Positions 27,788 through 36,931 are shown, counted from the first letter of the stretch. The stretch: 64,000 bases of DNA from Marinimicrococcus sp033875255 (GCA_033875255.1 JAWZSN010000009.1:1-64000), one strand, 5' to 3'. Translations and numbers: made by a program. Notes: generated from the sequence alone by a model not told the origin.

Positions 27788-28678
27788 ATGCGCGGGCGAC
27801 CGGATTCTCCCTTCAGGAGCGCGCGGCGGGTCGGCACCGGCCCGGCCCCTTCCGCATTTCCCGGCAACACCATGCGGCCGGGCTGGCTGCTGCGCGGCTG
27901 GGCGCTGGCCTTCCTGTGGCCGCTGCTGATCCGCCTGTTCGGCGGCGACGGCGTGGCCGCGGCGGGCCTGCTCTGCGGCAGCCTGCTGCTGTGGCTCGCG
28001 GGCGATCTCATGGCGCGCGGCCGGCAGATCGAGGAGCAGCTCGCCGCGGGCGAGCTGGGCCTGCCGCCGCGCCTGCCGCGCCGCCTCGCGGGCTCGGTGG
28101 CGGCCGGGCTCGGTGCGGCCCTCTTCAGCTGGGCCGGCGCCAACGACTCCCTCGTCATGGCGCTGCTCTTCGGGCTGCTGGCCGGAACCGGCTGCCGGCT
28201 CGTCTACGGCGCCGATCCGCTGCCCGACCGGCAGGCGCTGGAGGCGGCGGCGGCGCAGGCCGGGGTGAAGGCCCCCGAGCTTCTGGCCGCCGTCGAGGAG
28301 GCCCGCGCCAAGATCCGCGCCATCGAGGAGCGGGCGGCCTCGCTGGGCAGCCGGGCGCTGGCCGCGAAGATTGCCGCGATCGGCGCCCGGGCCCGCGCGG
28401 TGATCGCGCAGATCGAGCGCGACCCGCGCGATCTCGCCCGCGCCCGGCGCTTTCTCGTTACATATCTCGACGGCACCCGCGACGTCGTGGCCAGATATGC
28501 CGAGCAGCAGCACGATCTCGCCGGAACCGGCCTGGACGAAAGTTTCGTGCGGCTGCTGGACACGATCGAGCAGGTGTTCGCCGAGCAGGAGGACGTCTTG
28601 AAACGCGACGACCGCCTCGACCTCGAGGTCAAGATCGAGGTCCTCGAAAAGCAGCTCCGCCTCGAGGGCATCCATTGA
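27788..28678 (+). CDS. XpaC-family protein (5-bromo-4-chloroindolyl phosphate hydrolysis)
   Basis: Two to four hydrophobic helices come first (WLLRGWALAFLWPLLIRLF; GLLCGSLLLWLAG; SLVMALLFGLLAG), followed by a helical cytosolic domain with AIERDPRDLARARRFLVTYLDGTRDVV, EDVLKRDDRLDLEVKIEVLEKQL. This end is the XpaC signature, and in many bacteria xpaC is paired with telA as here. The biochemical role is unknown. The start is uncertain: 27788 gives 296 residues and 27872 (MRPGWLLRG) gives 268; neither has a strong ribosome site. Confidence 0.75.
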   Translation: MRGRPDSPFRSARRVGTGPAPSAFPGNTMRPGWLLRGWALAFLWPLLIRLFGGDGVAAAGLLCGSLLLWLAGDLMARGRQIEEQLAAGELGLPPRLPRRLAGSVAAGLGAALFSWAGANDSLVMALLFGLLAGTGCRLVYGADPLPDRQALEAAAAQAGVKAPELLAAVEEARAKIRAIEERAASLGSRALAAKIAAIGARARAVIAQIERDPRDLARARRFLVTYLDGTRDVVARYAEQQHDLAGTGLDESFVRLLDTIEQVFAEQEDVLKRDDRLDLEVKIEVLEKQLRLEGIH

Positions 28679-28704
28679 GCGGCGGCATCAGGGAGACGAG
28701 CGGC

Positions 28705-29850
28705 ATGGCGAGCGGTCAGGACGCGGGCGGCAAGCTCGTCCCGGATCTGGTGCGGGATCTCGACCTGCCGGTGAGCCCGGAGGTCGAGAGGCGGGTGAGC
28801 GCCGCCATGGCCGAGCTCGACCTCACCGACAGCGGCTCGATCCTGTTCTTCGGCGCCCGCGCCCAGCAGCAGCTCACCGCCGTCGCCGACCAGATGCTGG
28901 AGAAGGTCCGCACCAAGGACGTGGGGCCGGCGGGCGATCTTCTGGGCACGATGGTCCAGCGGCTGCGCGATCTCGACGTGCCGGATGCCAAGCCCGGCCA
29001 AAAGCCCGGCTTCCTCCAGCGGCTGTTCGGCGTGAAGAGCGAGATCGAGAGGTTCCTCGACCGCTACGACGACGTGAAGGGCCAGATCGACGGGATCAGC
29101 GACGATCTCGAGCGCCACAAGACCCGCCTGCTCACCGACATCGCCTATCTCGACAAGCTCTACGAGGCCAATCTCGACTATTTCCACATGCTCGAGGTCT
29201 ATGTGGCGGCCGGCCGGGCCAAGCTCGCCGAGCTCGACGGCGAGGTGCTGCCGGCGCTGGAAGCCGAGGTGGAGCGCCGCCAGACCGTGCTCGAGGCCCA
29301 AAAGCTGCGCGATCTCAGGGCGGCGCGCGACGATCTCGAGCGCCGCGTCCACGACCTGCTGCTCACCCGCCAGGTCACCATGCAGAGCCTGCCCTCGATC
29401 CGCCTGGTGCAGGAGAACGACAAGTCGCTCGTTGGCAAGATCACCTCCACCATCGCCAACACCGTGCCGTTGTGGAAGCAGCAGCTCGCCCAGGCGGTCA
29501 CCATCTTCCGCTCCGGCAAGGCAGCCCAGGCGGTGAAGGCCGCAACCGACCTCACCAACGAGCTCTTGCGCTCGAATGCCGAGAATCTCCGCCAGGTGAA
29601 CCGCCAGGTGCGCGAGGAGACCGAGCGCGGCGTCTTCGACATCGCCACCGTGCGCAAGGCCAACGAGGAGCTCATCGCCACCATCGAGGACAGTCTCCAG
29701 ATCGCCGAGGAGGGCAAGCGCAAGCGCGCCGAGGCCGAGCGCGAGCTGGAGGCCTGCGAGCACGAGCTGCGCCGCACCCTGGCCTCCGCCTCCTCGCGTG
29801 CCGGCGGCGCCGCCCCGCCGCCGGCACCGCATGGCGGGGGTGCCGCATGA
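28705..29850 (+). CDS. TelA-family toxic anion resistance protein
   Basis: A 381-residue, almost entirely helical protein with the TelA core: FGARAQQQLTAVADQML, DVGPAGDLLGTMVQRLRDLD, DKLYEANLDYFHMLEVYVAAGRAKL, RQVTMQSLPSIRLVQENDKSLVGKI and TVPLWKQQLAQAV. TelA proteins were linked to tellurite and antimicrobial-peptide resistance, but the mechanism is unclear. GGGAG nine bases before 28705 decides the start. A coiled coil of about 60 residues near the C-terminus is followed by an Ala/Pro-rich tail. It overlaps the SPFH gene by ATGA. Confidence 0.85.
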   Translation: MASGQDAGGKLVPDLVRDLDLPVSPEVERRVSAAMAELDLTDSGSILFFGARAQQQLTAVADQMLEKVRTKDVGPAGDLLGTMVQRLRDLDVPDAKPGQKPGFLQRLFGVKSEIERFLDRYDDVKGQIDGISDDLERHKTRLLTDIAYLDKLYEANLDYFHMLEVYVAAGRAKLAELDGEVLPALEAEVERRQTVLEAQKLRDLRAARDDLERRVHDLLLTRQVTMQSLPSIRLVQENDKSLVGKITSTIANTVPLWKQQLAQAVTIFRSGKAAQAVKAATDLTNELLRSNAENLRQVNRQVREETERGVFDIATVRKANEELIATIEDSLQIAEEGKRKRAEAERELEACEHELRRTLASASSRAGGAAPPPAPHGGGAA

Positions 29851-30947
29851 TCTGGAAGAAGCTCACCGGCGAGTTCGTCGACGTCATCGAGTGGACCGAC
29901 GACAGCCCCGACACCATGGTCTGGCGCTTCCGCCGGCACGGCAACGAGATCAAGCACGGGGCCAAGCTCACCGTGCGCGAGGGGCAGGTGGCGGTCTTCG
30001 TCAACGAGGGCGAGATCGCCGACGTCTTCTCCCCCGGCATGTACGAGCTCTTTACCCGCAACCTGCCGATCCTCTCGACCCTCCAGGCCTGGCCGCACGG
30101 CTTCGAGAGCCCCTTCAAGGCCGAGGTCTATTTCTGCAGCACGCGGATCTTCACCGACCTCAAGTGGGGTACGCGCAACCCGGTGATGCTGCGCGACCCC
30201 GAGTTCGGCCCGGTGCGCCTGCGGGCCTTCGGCACCTACGCCATCCGCATCCAGGACCCGGCCACCTTCCTGCGCGAGGTGGTGGGCACCGACGGCCACT
30301 TCACCGTGGACGAGATCAGCGAGCAGCTCCGCAACACCGTCATCGCCCGCTTCTCCACCATCATCGGCGGAGCGGGCATCCCGGTTCTCGACCTCGCCGC
30401 CAGCTACGAGAAGCTCGGCCGCTTCGTGAGCGGCCGGATCGGCCCGGAGTTCGCCAATTACGGCCTCGAGCTGACGACGCTTCTGGTCGAGAACGTCTCG
30501 CTGCCGCCCGAGGTCGAGAAGGCGCTCGACCGCCGCACCTCCATGGGCATCGTCGGCGACCTGTCGCGCTACGGCCAGTTCCAGGCGGCCGAGGCGCTGC
30601 GCGCGGCGGCCGAGAACCCCGGTGCCGCCGGCGGCGGGCTCGGCATGATGGTCGGCATGGGCCTGGGTGGCCAGGCCGGCCCCTGGGGTGCTGCACCGCA
30701 GATGGCGGCTGCGCCGCCGCCGGCCCCGCCGCCCCTACCCGACAAAAGCTTCCATCTGGCGCGCGACGGCCGCGCCGAGGGGCCGTTCCCGCTCGCCGAG
30801 GTCCGCCAGCGGATCGAGGCGGGCCTCGTCACCCGCGCCACGCTGGCGTGGAGCGAGGGCATGCCGCAATGGCAGGCGGCCGGCGAGATCCCCGAGCTGG
30901 CATCCTTCTTCGGCGCCGAGCCGCCGCCGCTGCCCGGTGCGGGCTGA
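29847..30947 (+). CDS. SPFH-domain protein with C-terminal GYF_2 domain (YdjI-like)
   Basis: Residues about 20-250 form an SPFH/virion-core-like domain: KLTVREGQVAVFVNEGEIADVFSPGMYEL, IFTDLKWGTRNPVMLRD, VRLRAFGTYAIRI. A Gly/Pro-rich linker (about 265-300) follows. The C-terminus is a GYF_2 domain, FHLARDGRAEGPFPLAEVRQRIEAGLVTRATLAWSEGMPQWQAA. There is no N-terminal membrane helix, so it probably binds membranes through partners. In Bacillus, YdjI recruits phage-shock proteins. The link to TelA, XpaC and a zinc-ribbon protein suggests a membrane-stress complex (inference). Confidence 0.82.
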   Translation: MIWKKLTGEFVDVIEWTDDSPDTMVWRFRRHGNEIKHGAKLTVREGQVAVFVNEGEIADVFSPGMYELFTRNLPILSTLQAWPHGFESPFKAEVYFCSTRIFTDLKWGTRNPVMLRDPEFGPVRLRAFGTYAIRIQDPATFLREVVGTDGHFTVDEISEQLRNTVIARFSTIIGGAGIPVLDLAASYEKLGRFVSGRIGPEFANYGLELTTLLVENVSLPPEVEKALDRRTSMGIVGDLSRYGQFQAAEALRAAAENPGAAGGGLGMMVGMGLGGQAGPWGAAPQMAAAPPPAPPPLPDKSFHLARDGRAEGPFPLAEVRQRIEAGLVTRATLAWSEGMPQWQAAGEIPELASFFGAEPPPLPGAG

Positions 30948-32100
30948 GGCGGCGCCGGGCGCCGGGCCCTGGGGTCCGCGCCCGAAGGCGGCGGCCGTGC
31001 GCTCCTCGGGCCGGCCGCGCCGCTTTTCCTGCGAGCAGTGCGGCGCCGTGCTGGCCTACGAGCCCGGCACCACCGAGCTGGTCTGCGCCTGGTGCGGCCA
31101 CCGCAACCGCATCCGCGAGCCCGCCACCGAGCTGGTCGAGCAGGATTTCGCCGCACTTCCCGCCGGGCTGGCCGAGGAGCGCATCGCCGAGGCGCCCGAG
31201 CCCGCCACCTGCGAGGCCTGCGGCGCCGGCTTCGAGTTCGCGCCAGGCCTGCACGCCGGCCCCTGCCCGTTCTGCGGCCAGGCGGTGGTGGTCGATCCCG
31301 GGCGCAGCCGACGGCTCGTGCCCCAGGCCGTGCTGCCCTTCCTGATCGGCGAGCCCGAGGCGCGCCGGCTGGTGGAAAGCTGGCTGAAGGGGCTGTGGTT
31401 CGCGCCCTCGCGCCTCACCACGGAAGCCCGCAGCGAAAGCCGCCTTTCCGGCCGCTATCTCCCCTACTGGACCTTCGACAGCCGCACCCGCGCCCGCTAC
31501 GCCGGCCGCCGCGGCGATGTCTACTACGTGCCGGTCCAGGTAACCGCGGTGGTCGACGGCCGCCGCACCCGCCAGACCCGGATGGAGCCGAGGGTGCGCT
31601 GGACCCCCGTCGCCGGCGAGATCGCCCGCGACTTCGACGACGTGCCGGTGGCCGCCGGAAGCTCGGTGCCCGAAGCCCTCCAGGCGCCCCTCGAGCCCTG
31701 GGACCTGGACGGGCTCAAGCCCTACACCCCCGCCTTCCTGCCCGGCTTCGAGAGCGAGCTCTACCAGCTGCCGGTAGGCCAGGGTTTTGCCAAAGCCCGC
31801 GAGCGCATGCAGGAAATGCTGCGCGACGCGGTCCGCCACGATATCGGCGGCGACCAGCAGATCATCGAGCGCCTCGAGATCGACTGGCGCGACCCCACCT
31901 TCAAGCTGGTCCTGCTGCCGGTCTGGACCAAGCGCCTCGCCTATATCGGCCGCTCCTGGCGCGTCCTCGTCAACGCCCGCACCGGCGAGGTCCATGGCGA
32001 GCGCCCCTGGAGCGTCTGGAAGATCACCGCCGCCATCCTCGCAGCCCTCCTCGCCGCCGGCGCCCTGGCGCTCCTCCTCCACGCCACCGGCTCGCTCTGA
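30937..32100 (+). CDS. Zinc-ribbon protein with a single C-terminal membrane helix
   Basis: A 387-residue protein with two zinc ribbons: CEQCG...CAWCG near residues 33-53 and CEACG...CPFCG near 92-113. A beta-rich domain (SGRYLPYWTFDSRTRARYAGRRGD; YYVPVQV) follows, and the last 25 residues hold one hydrophobic helix. Such proteins occur beside SPFH/YdjI genes and are often labelled helicase-like from their zinc ribbons, but no helicase motif is present. GTG 30937 overlaps the SPFH stop; GTG 30997 is an alternative. The local function is unknown but probably tied to the SPFH and TelA proteins. Confidence 0.7.
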   Translation: MRAEAAPGAGPWGPRPKAAAVRSSGRPRRFSCEQCGAVLAYEPGTTELVCAWCGHRNRIREPATELVEQDFAALPAGLAEERIAEAPEPATCEACGAGFEFAPGLHAGPCPFCGQAVVVDPGRSRRLVPQAVLPFLIGEPEARRLVESWLKGLWFAPSRLTTEARSESRLSGRYLPYWTFDSRTRARYAGRRGDVYYVPVQVTAVVDGRRTRQTRMEPRVRWTPVAGEIARDFDDVPVAAGSSVPEALQAPLEPWDLDGLKPYTPAFLPGFESELYQLPVGQGFAKARERMQEMLRDAVRHDIGGDQQIIERLEIDWRDPTFKLVLLPVWTKRLAYIGRSWRVLVNARTGEVHGERPWSVWKITAAILAALLAAGALALLLHATGSL

Positions 32101-32448
32101 GACCACCGCCGATCGAGGCGCTGCGCGCGGCTTCTTTTCCCCTTGTCTGTCGATTGGCGGCGGTGCTCCCGCCAGCGATACCCCTTCGCCACCCGCAGAA
32201 AAAAGCGCCCGACGTCGCACCTCGCAGACACCGAGCCCCCGCTGGTCTTTCGTGGCCGCAGGCCAGAAGGCGCGCTACGCTGCCGGCAGAGCAAGAGCAG
32301 GCAGTGCGGATTAGCCAATAGTATCCCCGCAACTCCCGAGCCGACGCAGGGGGGTGGCGCAGGGCGAACCAATGCTCTTGATCTACAGCCTGGGTGAACA
32401 GTTGCCTCGGACCACGTTTCATGGAAGAGGCCCTTCTGAAAGAAAAAG
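32101..32448. other. Non-coding stretch before the A+T-rich islet
   Basis: No gene, RNA or repeat is recognisable. Base composition drops from about 70% G+C to ordinary levels by 32300 and falls sharply after 32430. Confidence 0.5.
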
Positions 32449-32892
32449 ATGTCGCTTGTAGACGACATGACTGGATCGGCTACCAAGAAAAAAATCTTGG
32501 ATAAATATATTCCCGTTGCATTAGCGATACACGCAATCGGATCACTAATAACATTTACAAGAGATTGGTCGTACCGGACATTTTAATTTTTCGTTATATG
32601 TTCAGTTCTTTTGTCTATATTTATCAAGATTAGAATTCGTTTTAATTCACGAAGACAATTTATTATGATTATAGATTTGGTTGAGGTGAGTAAAATATTC
32701 TACGCTGACGCTGATCTCGACAAACCGAAGCCAATCGCGAGTAAATTATCTATTTCATGGATGGTGTTTTTAGTGGTAATCTTTGTTTTCATGATTGTCG
32801 ATGCTATTTTTAAACTTAATGGCAAGGATATTTATTTACTCATTGTTTTCTTGGGGTCCCTGTACGCAAAAATACAGATAATGAGATCATAG
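32449..32892 (+). pseudogene. Broken multi-spanning membrane protein gene in an A+T-rich islet
   Basis: From ATG 32449 the frame reads MSLVDDMTGSATKKKILDK, then YIPVALAIHAIGSLITFTRD, and stops at TAA 32584-32586. The same frame is then open to TAG-free 32892: FFVICSVLLSIFIKIRIRF, a polar segment DLVEVSKIFYADADLDKPKP, then ISWMVFLVVIFVFMIVDAIF and IYLLIVFLGSLYAKI. Rejoined, this is a 147-residue protein with about four membrane helices and a soluble loop. I do not recognise it. The islet (about 32430-32925) is roughly one-third G+C against 70% around it, so it is clearly foreign. It may be a single-mutation pseudogene, or two small genes (45 residues, and 75 from ATG 32665). Confidence 0.55.
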
Positions 32893-33111
32893 CTATTTTA
32901 AATGTAACAGCTTGAATTGCGGATCCGGGCAAAAGAGGCAGGAGTCTTGCCGGATAAGATTCTCGGATCCACGCCTGCTTCATGACGGCGTCGGCTGCGC
33001 CATCCTTGCCCGTTCGCCACCCGCGAAAGCAAGCCCTCGCCATCGCGTCGCATGGCGGCTTGTGCGGGCGCGCCGCAAGATCCGCCCGCCTGTCGAGGCG
33101 GGGATGCGGCG

Positions 33112-33858
33112 ATGCTCGAGGATTTCCTTCTGTTCGTGGCCGTGGGCTTCGCCGCGCAGATGGTCGATGGGGCCATCGGCATGGCCTACGGCCTCTCGGG
33201 CACCTCGGTGATGCTCAGCCTCGGCATCCCGCCCGCCATGGCCAGCGCCAGCATCCACGCCGCCGAGGTGTTCACCACCGGCATCTCCGGCTTCGCCCAC
33301 TGGCGCTTCGGCAATGTCGACTGGCGCTTCGTGCGCCGCCTGGCGGTACCGGGCATGCTGGGCGGTGCCGTGGGGGCCTATCTCCTCGTGGGCCTGCCGG
33401 GCGAGCTGGTGCAGCCCCTGGTCAGCGTCTACCTGCTGGTGATGGGCGCCTGGATCCTCAAGAAGGCGCTGCGCCGCGCGCCGCTCACCCGCGAGCCGCC
33501 GCGGTGGCTGGCGCCCCTGGGCTTTTGTGGCGGCTTCCTCGATGCCATCGGCGGCGGCGGCTGGGGGCCCATGGTGAGCTCGACCCTGCTCGGCCGCGGC
33601 ACCAGGCCCCGCTATACCATCGGCTCGGTGAACGCCTCCGAGTTCTTCGTCGCCGTCACCATCTCGGTGACCTTCCTCGGCACCATCGGCCTCGAGCTCT
33701 GGCCGATCATCGCCGGGCTGATCCTGGGCGGCGCGCTCGCGGCACCCTTCGCCGCCTGGCTGGCGAGCTCGATCCCCGACCGGCCGCTCATGATCCTGGT
33801 GGGCACCGTCATCATGCTGCTGAGCCTGCGCGGCCTCGCGCAGGTAGCAGGGATGTGA
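33112..33858 (+). CDS. TauE/SafE-family membrane transporter
   Basis: A 248-residue inner-membrane protein with about eight hydrophobic helices and the two TauE-type repeats: FVAVGFAAQMVDGAIGMAYGLSGTSVM and LGFCGGFLDAIGGGGWGPMVSSTLL. The family exports sulfite, sulfoacetate and related organic or inorganic anions. ATG 33112 is chosen since the helix starts there; an upstream in-frame ATG would add a Cys/Pro-rich tail. SoeABC elsewhere in the window makes sulfite a plausible substrate, but the gene is monocistronic and not adjacent to it. This paralogue lacks the large central loop of the one at 37.0-37.9 kb. Confidence 0.8.
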   Translation: MLEDFLLFVAVGFAAQMVDGAIGMAYGLSGTSVMLSLGIPPAMASASIHAAEVFTTGISGFAHWRFGNVDWRFVRRLAVPGMLGGAVGAYLLVGLPGELVQPLVSVYLLVMGAWILKKALRRAPLTREPPRWLAPLGFCGGFLDAIGGGGWGPMVSSTLLGRGTRPRYTIGSVNASEFFVAVTISVTFLGTIGLELWPIIAGLILGGALAAPFAAWLASSIPDRPLMILVGTVIMLLSLRGLAQVAGM

Positions 33859-33994
33859 GGAACGCGGCCGCGTCCTCCCGGACCGTCAGCGGGCGCCGGC
33901 TTCCTCCAGCAGCAGCCGCTCTCCATCCCTGTATGGTAAATATTCCTAATTCACGCTATCCTCGCCGCACCCTTCTTGTGCCCGCGAGGATGCC

Positions 33995-34810
33995 ATGCAA
34001 GCCGAGCAGACCGAGAACGTCTTTCGCTACCGCCCGCTTCGCCTGTGCTACGAGGCCGAGCCGGACGACCAGAAGCTCGCCTTCATGCTGCGCGATTCGC
34101 TGCAGTGGCGCTACGACCCGCGCTGCGCCCTGGAGGTGCATTTCGCCCGCGAGATGTATCATTGCGTGCGGCGCCAGGAGCGGCTGAAGATCGTCGAGGA
34201 GCGCTGCGCCGACAGGGCTTTGACCTGTCCTGACAGCGAGGCCCGCTCGGTGGCCGAGCAGGCGCGGATCTGGAGCCAGTGCCGGGCCCGGGCGAAGCGC
34301 GGCTATGTCGAGGCCAAGACCGAGCTCAAGGCGCTGATCGAGGAGCGCGAGCAGCTCGACGCGCTGGATGCCTGGCCCGGCCTCGTGCGCCGGCGGCGCG
34401 AGCGGATGCAGGCCGGGCGGGCGGCGGCCGAGGCGCGCATGAGCGAGCCCGGCCACGATCCCGCGAGCGATCCCGACCCGGGCAACGCCGTGTTCGTCGA
34501 TCCCGCGGGCGCGGCCTTCCTCAAGAGCATCGAGGAGCCCAATGGCGGCATCGCCGCCACCGAGCGGCTTTTGGCCGCGAAGGACGGAGATGGCACAAAC
34601 GAACCCGAGACCGGTGCCGCCGCGCCGGACCGGCCGGCTCCAGGCGGCATGAACGAGCCCGGCGGCCCGGCCGGGGCGCCGGCGCAGGGTGGCACGAAAG
34701 CCGCCGCAAAGACTGGCACAAACGAACCCGAGCGCCTCCGGGCGGGCGCCCGAAGCCGCGATCGTCCGGCCGGGTCGGGCTGCGGGACCGACCAGAAAAT
34801 GGAAAGGTGA
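33995..34810 (+). CDS. Hypothetical protein with C-terminal NEP repeats
   Basis: The 271-residue protein is not one I recognise. Residues 1-130 look folded and charged, with YRPLRLCYEAEPDDQKLAFMLRDSLQWRYDPRC and a long helical ARAKRGYVEAKTELKALIEEREQ. From about 150 it is low-complexity and rich in Gly, Ala and Pro, with GTNEPE at two places and GMNEPG between, each encoded by a near-copy of GGCACAAACGAACCCGAG. A further copy of the DNA motif lies just past the stop (34850-34868). There is no signal peptide. The tail may be disordered and fast-evolving. Confidence 0.6.
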   Translation: MQAEQTENVFRYRPLRLCYEAEPDDQKLAFMLRDSLQWRYDPRCALEVHFAREMYHCVRRQERLKIVEERCADRALTCPDSEARSVAEQARIWSQCRARAKRGYVEAKTELKALIEEREQLDALDAWPGLVRRRRERMQAGRAAAEARMSEPGHDPASDPDPGNAVFVDPAGAAFLKSIEEPNGGIAATERLLAAKDGDGTNEPETGAAAPDRPAPGGMNEPGGPAGAPAQGGTKAAAKTGTNEPERLRAGARSRDRPAGSGCGTDQKMER

Positions 34811-34882
34811 GCCGGCGCAAAGCGCCCGTCTGTCCCGCTGCCGCGTCCTTGCACGAACGAACCCGCGCCGCCGGGCGGCGCT

Positions 34883-36931
34883 TCAGCCTTCCGGCCGGGC
34901 CTGTCGCCGGCGCCAGCGGCGCAGCTCCCAGCCCTGCACGAGGCGGTCGGCGCGCTCGCGCCCGGCGCTCGCCGGCGCCAGGGCGTCATAGGGCAGCCAG
35001 CGCTCCTGCTCGGAGAAGAAGACCTCGCGGCTGGCCGGGTCGAGGATGGTGCGGCGTCCGTCCGGCTCGACCATGCCGATCTGGGCGGGGCTCTCGAGAT
35101 CGCCGATCAGCTGGAAGACGCCGCCCCTCGGCGCCCGCGGCAGGGCAGGCGGCGGCTCGGCGCCCATGGCGCGCAGCAGGACGTCGCGGACCTCCTCCTG
35201 GCCGAGCGGCAGGCGGCTGTCGAAGCCGGGCCGCGAGAGCACCAGCGCGGTGCGGGTCTGGGCGTCGTCGAGCCGGTGGCCGTGGCCCAGATAGCCCTCC
35301 TCGAAGAGCGCCTCGCCATGATCGCCCACCACCGCCACCAGCGAGCCTTCCATCAGGCCGCGCGCCTCGAGGAATGCCAGAAGCCTGCCCAGCTGTGCGT
35401 CGGCGGCGGCCACCGCGTTCAGGTAGGTGCGCTCGAGCCAGGCGCGCTGGTCGGCACCGATCGAGGCCCGGGGGATCGGCAGGCCGCCGAGCCGCATCGG
35501 CATTCCCGGATGGGCGTAGGGGAAATGCGCCTCCTGGAAGTTGAGATAGACGAAGCGCGGGGCGCTCCAGTCGGCCTCGCCCAGCCGCGTCTCGAGCTCG
35601 TCCAGGAGGATCCGCGAATCGATCCGCAGGCTGGCCTCGTCGGTCGAGGTGAGGGCGCGGCGGTCCTTGAGAACCACGGCGTCCAGCATGATCTCGTTCC
35701 GGCCGTCCTGCCCGACCGTCTCCGCGATGCCGCCGAACCCTTCCGCCATGCCGGAGAAGATGGACGTCCGGTAGCCGTTCGCCTGCAGCACCCGGAAAAG
35801 CGAGCGGGCGGGGCGCTCGCCGGCGAGGCTGCCGGTCAGCAGGCTCTTCATGGCGGGCACCGTGAACGCCTCGTGGGCGTGGACGGCGTCGAGCAGGCTG
35901 CCGCGCCGGGCGAGCGCGGTGAGGTTCGGCGCCACCAGCCGGCCATCGAGGCGCCGGCCGACGACGTCGCCGCGGGTGCTCTCCAGCACCACGAGAAAGA
36001 GGTTGGGGCGCGGTGCGGGCACGACCGGCACCGCGTCCACCGAGGCGGCCCCGGCCGGCTCGTCCGCGGGGAGCTGGAAGTCGCCGGCAAAGCCGTCCTC
36101 GTCGATCCCGTTTGCCGGCCGGTCGAACGCCATGGGGTGGCGTGCCGCGTCGAAAGGGTGGCTGTCGGGCAGGCGGCCGAACAGCCCGTAGCCGTCGCGG
36201 TCGACGTCGGTGAGGCCGTTGAGGAGGCCCACGACCGCCTCGTAGGCCAGGCTCTTGCGCAAGGCTGCCTCGAGATCGGCGTCGCGGCTGGCCGGCAGGA
36301 GCAGGGCTGCCAGCGGCAGGAGCATCGCCGCCAGCACGAGAAGGCCGGGCCATGGCCTCGGCAGAGGCGGCCCGTCCGCCAGCGGCGCCGGAGGCAGCAG
36401 CGCCCGCACCGTCCGCCTGCCGAGCAGCAGGGCGGCAGCCATCGCGGCCGCCATGGCGAGCATCAAGGAGAGCTCGTCGGCCACGTAGAGAAGCGCCGTG
36501 GCGATACTGCCGCCGGCGAGGTCGCGCAGCAGGCCGAAGCTCACCGCGTCGCTGAAATAGGCCAGGAGCTGGTAGCGGGCGGTGAGCGCGGCGGTGGCCA
36601 GGCAGCCCCAGGTGAAGAGAAAGCCGAAGGCGAGCTGGTGGCGGTCGCGGGCGATGCGTCGCGCGAGGCTCGTGAACCAGACCAGGCCCAGCCCGGCGAG
36701 CCAGGCATGAACGAGCAGCACGAGGCCGCTGAAGGCGAGCCGCTGCGGCCAGTGGACGAGGCGGTGGGACTGCAGGAAGCCGCCGCGGAAGACCTCGTAC
36801 TTGACCTCGATCAGCACCAGCTCGAGGCCGCTGGCGCACAGTGTCGCCACTGCCCAGGCGAGAAGCAGCGGAAAGGCGCCGGTACGGCCGGCGAGGCCGG
36901 GCGCGGCGCGGGCACGGCCAGCGGTCGCCAT
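34883..36931 (-). CDS. Sulfatase-fold membrane enzyme (LTA synthase-like / phosphoglycerol transferase family)
   Basis: In 682 residues five or more hydrophobic helices (residues 20-200) are followed by an extracytoplasmic sulfatase-type domain from about 300. The nucleophile region is NLFLVVLESTRGDVVGR, where the Thr is the expected catalytic residue. Then come APNLTALARRG, PAMKSLLTGSLAGERP, FVYLNFQEAHFPYAHPG and VVGDHGEALFEEGYLGHGH, which supply metal ligands. Between, a Ca-binding-like DVDRDGYGLFG segment is present. Such enzymes transfer phosphoglycerol or phosphoethanolamine to surface glycans or lipids. It is convergent with the NEP-repeat gene. Substrate unknown. Confidence 0.8.
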   Translation of the reverse strand: MATAGRARAAPGLAGRTGAFPLLLAWAVATLCASGLELVLIEVKYEVFRGGFLQSHRLVHWPQRLAFSGLVLLVHAWLAGLGLVWFTSLARRIARDRHQLAFGFLFTWGCLATAALTARYQLLAYFSDAVSFGLLRDLAGGSIATALLYVADELSLMLAMAAAMAAALLLGRRTVRALLPPAPLADGPPLPRPWPGLLVLAAMLLPLAALLLPASRDADLEAALRKSLAYEAVVGLLNGLTDVDRDGYGLFGRLPDSHPFDAARHPMAFDRPANGIDEDGFAGDFQLPADEPAGAASVDAVPVVPAPRPNLFLVVLESTRGDVVGRRLDGRLVAPNLTALARRGSLLDAVHAHEAFTVPAMKSLLTGSLAGERPARSLFRVLQANGYRTSIFSGMAEGFGGIAETVGQDGRNEIMLDAVVLKDRRALTSTDEASLRIDSRILLDELETRLGEADWSAPRFVYLNFQEAHFPYAHPGMPMRLGGLPIPRASIGADQRAWLERTYLNAVAAADAQLGRLLAFLEARGLMEGSLVAVVGDHGEALFEEGYLGHGHRLDDAQTRTALVLSRPGFDSRLPLGQEEVRDVLLRAMGAEPPPALPRAPRGGVFQLIGDLESPAQIGMVEPDGRRTILDPASREVFFSEQERWLPYDALAPASAGRERADRLVQGWELRRWRRRQARPEG

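Noticed and set aside
30937..32100. Primosomal helicase-like annotation suggested by the zinc ribbons
   Set aside because: No Walker or helicase motifs are present; the protein has a membrane helix and belongs with the SPFH gene.
32290..32420. Possible tRNA near the A+T-rich islet, from a GGTTCG-like stretch on the minus strand
   Set aside because: No acceptor, D or anticodon stems could be matched to it.
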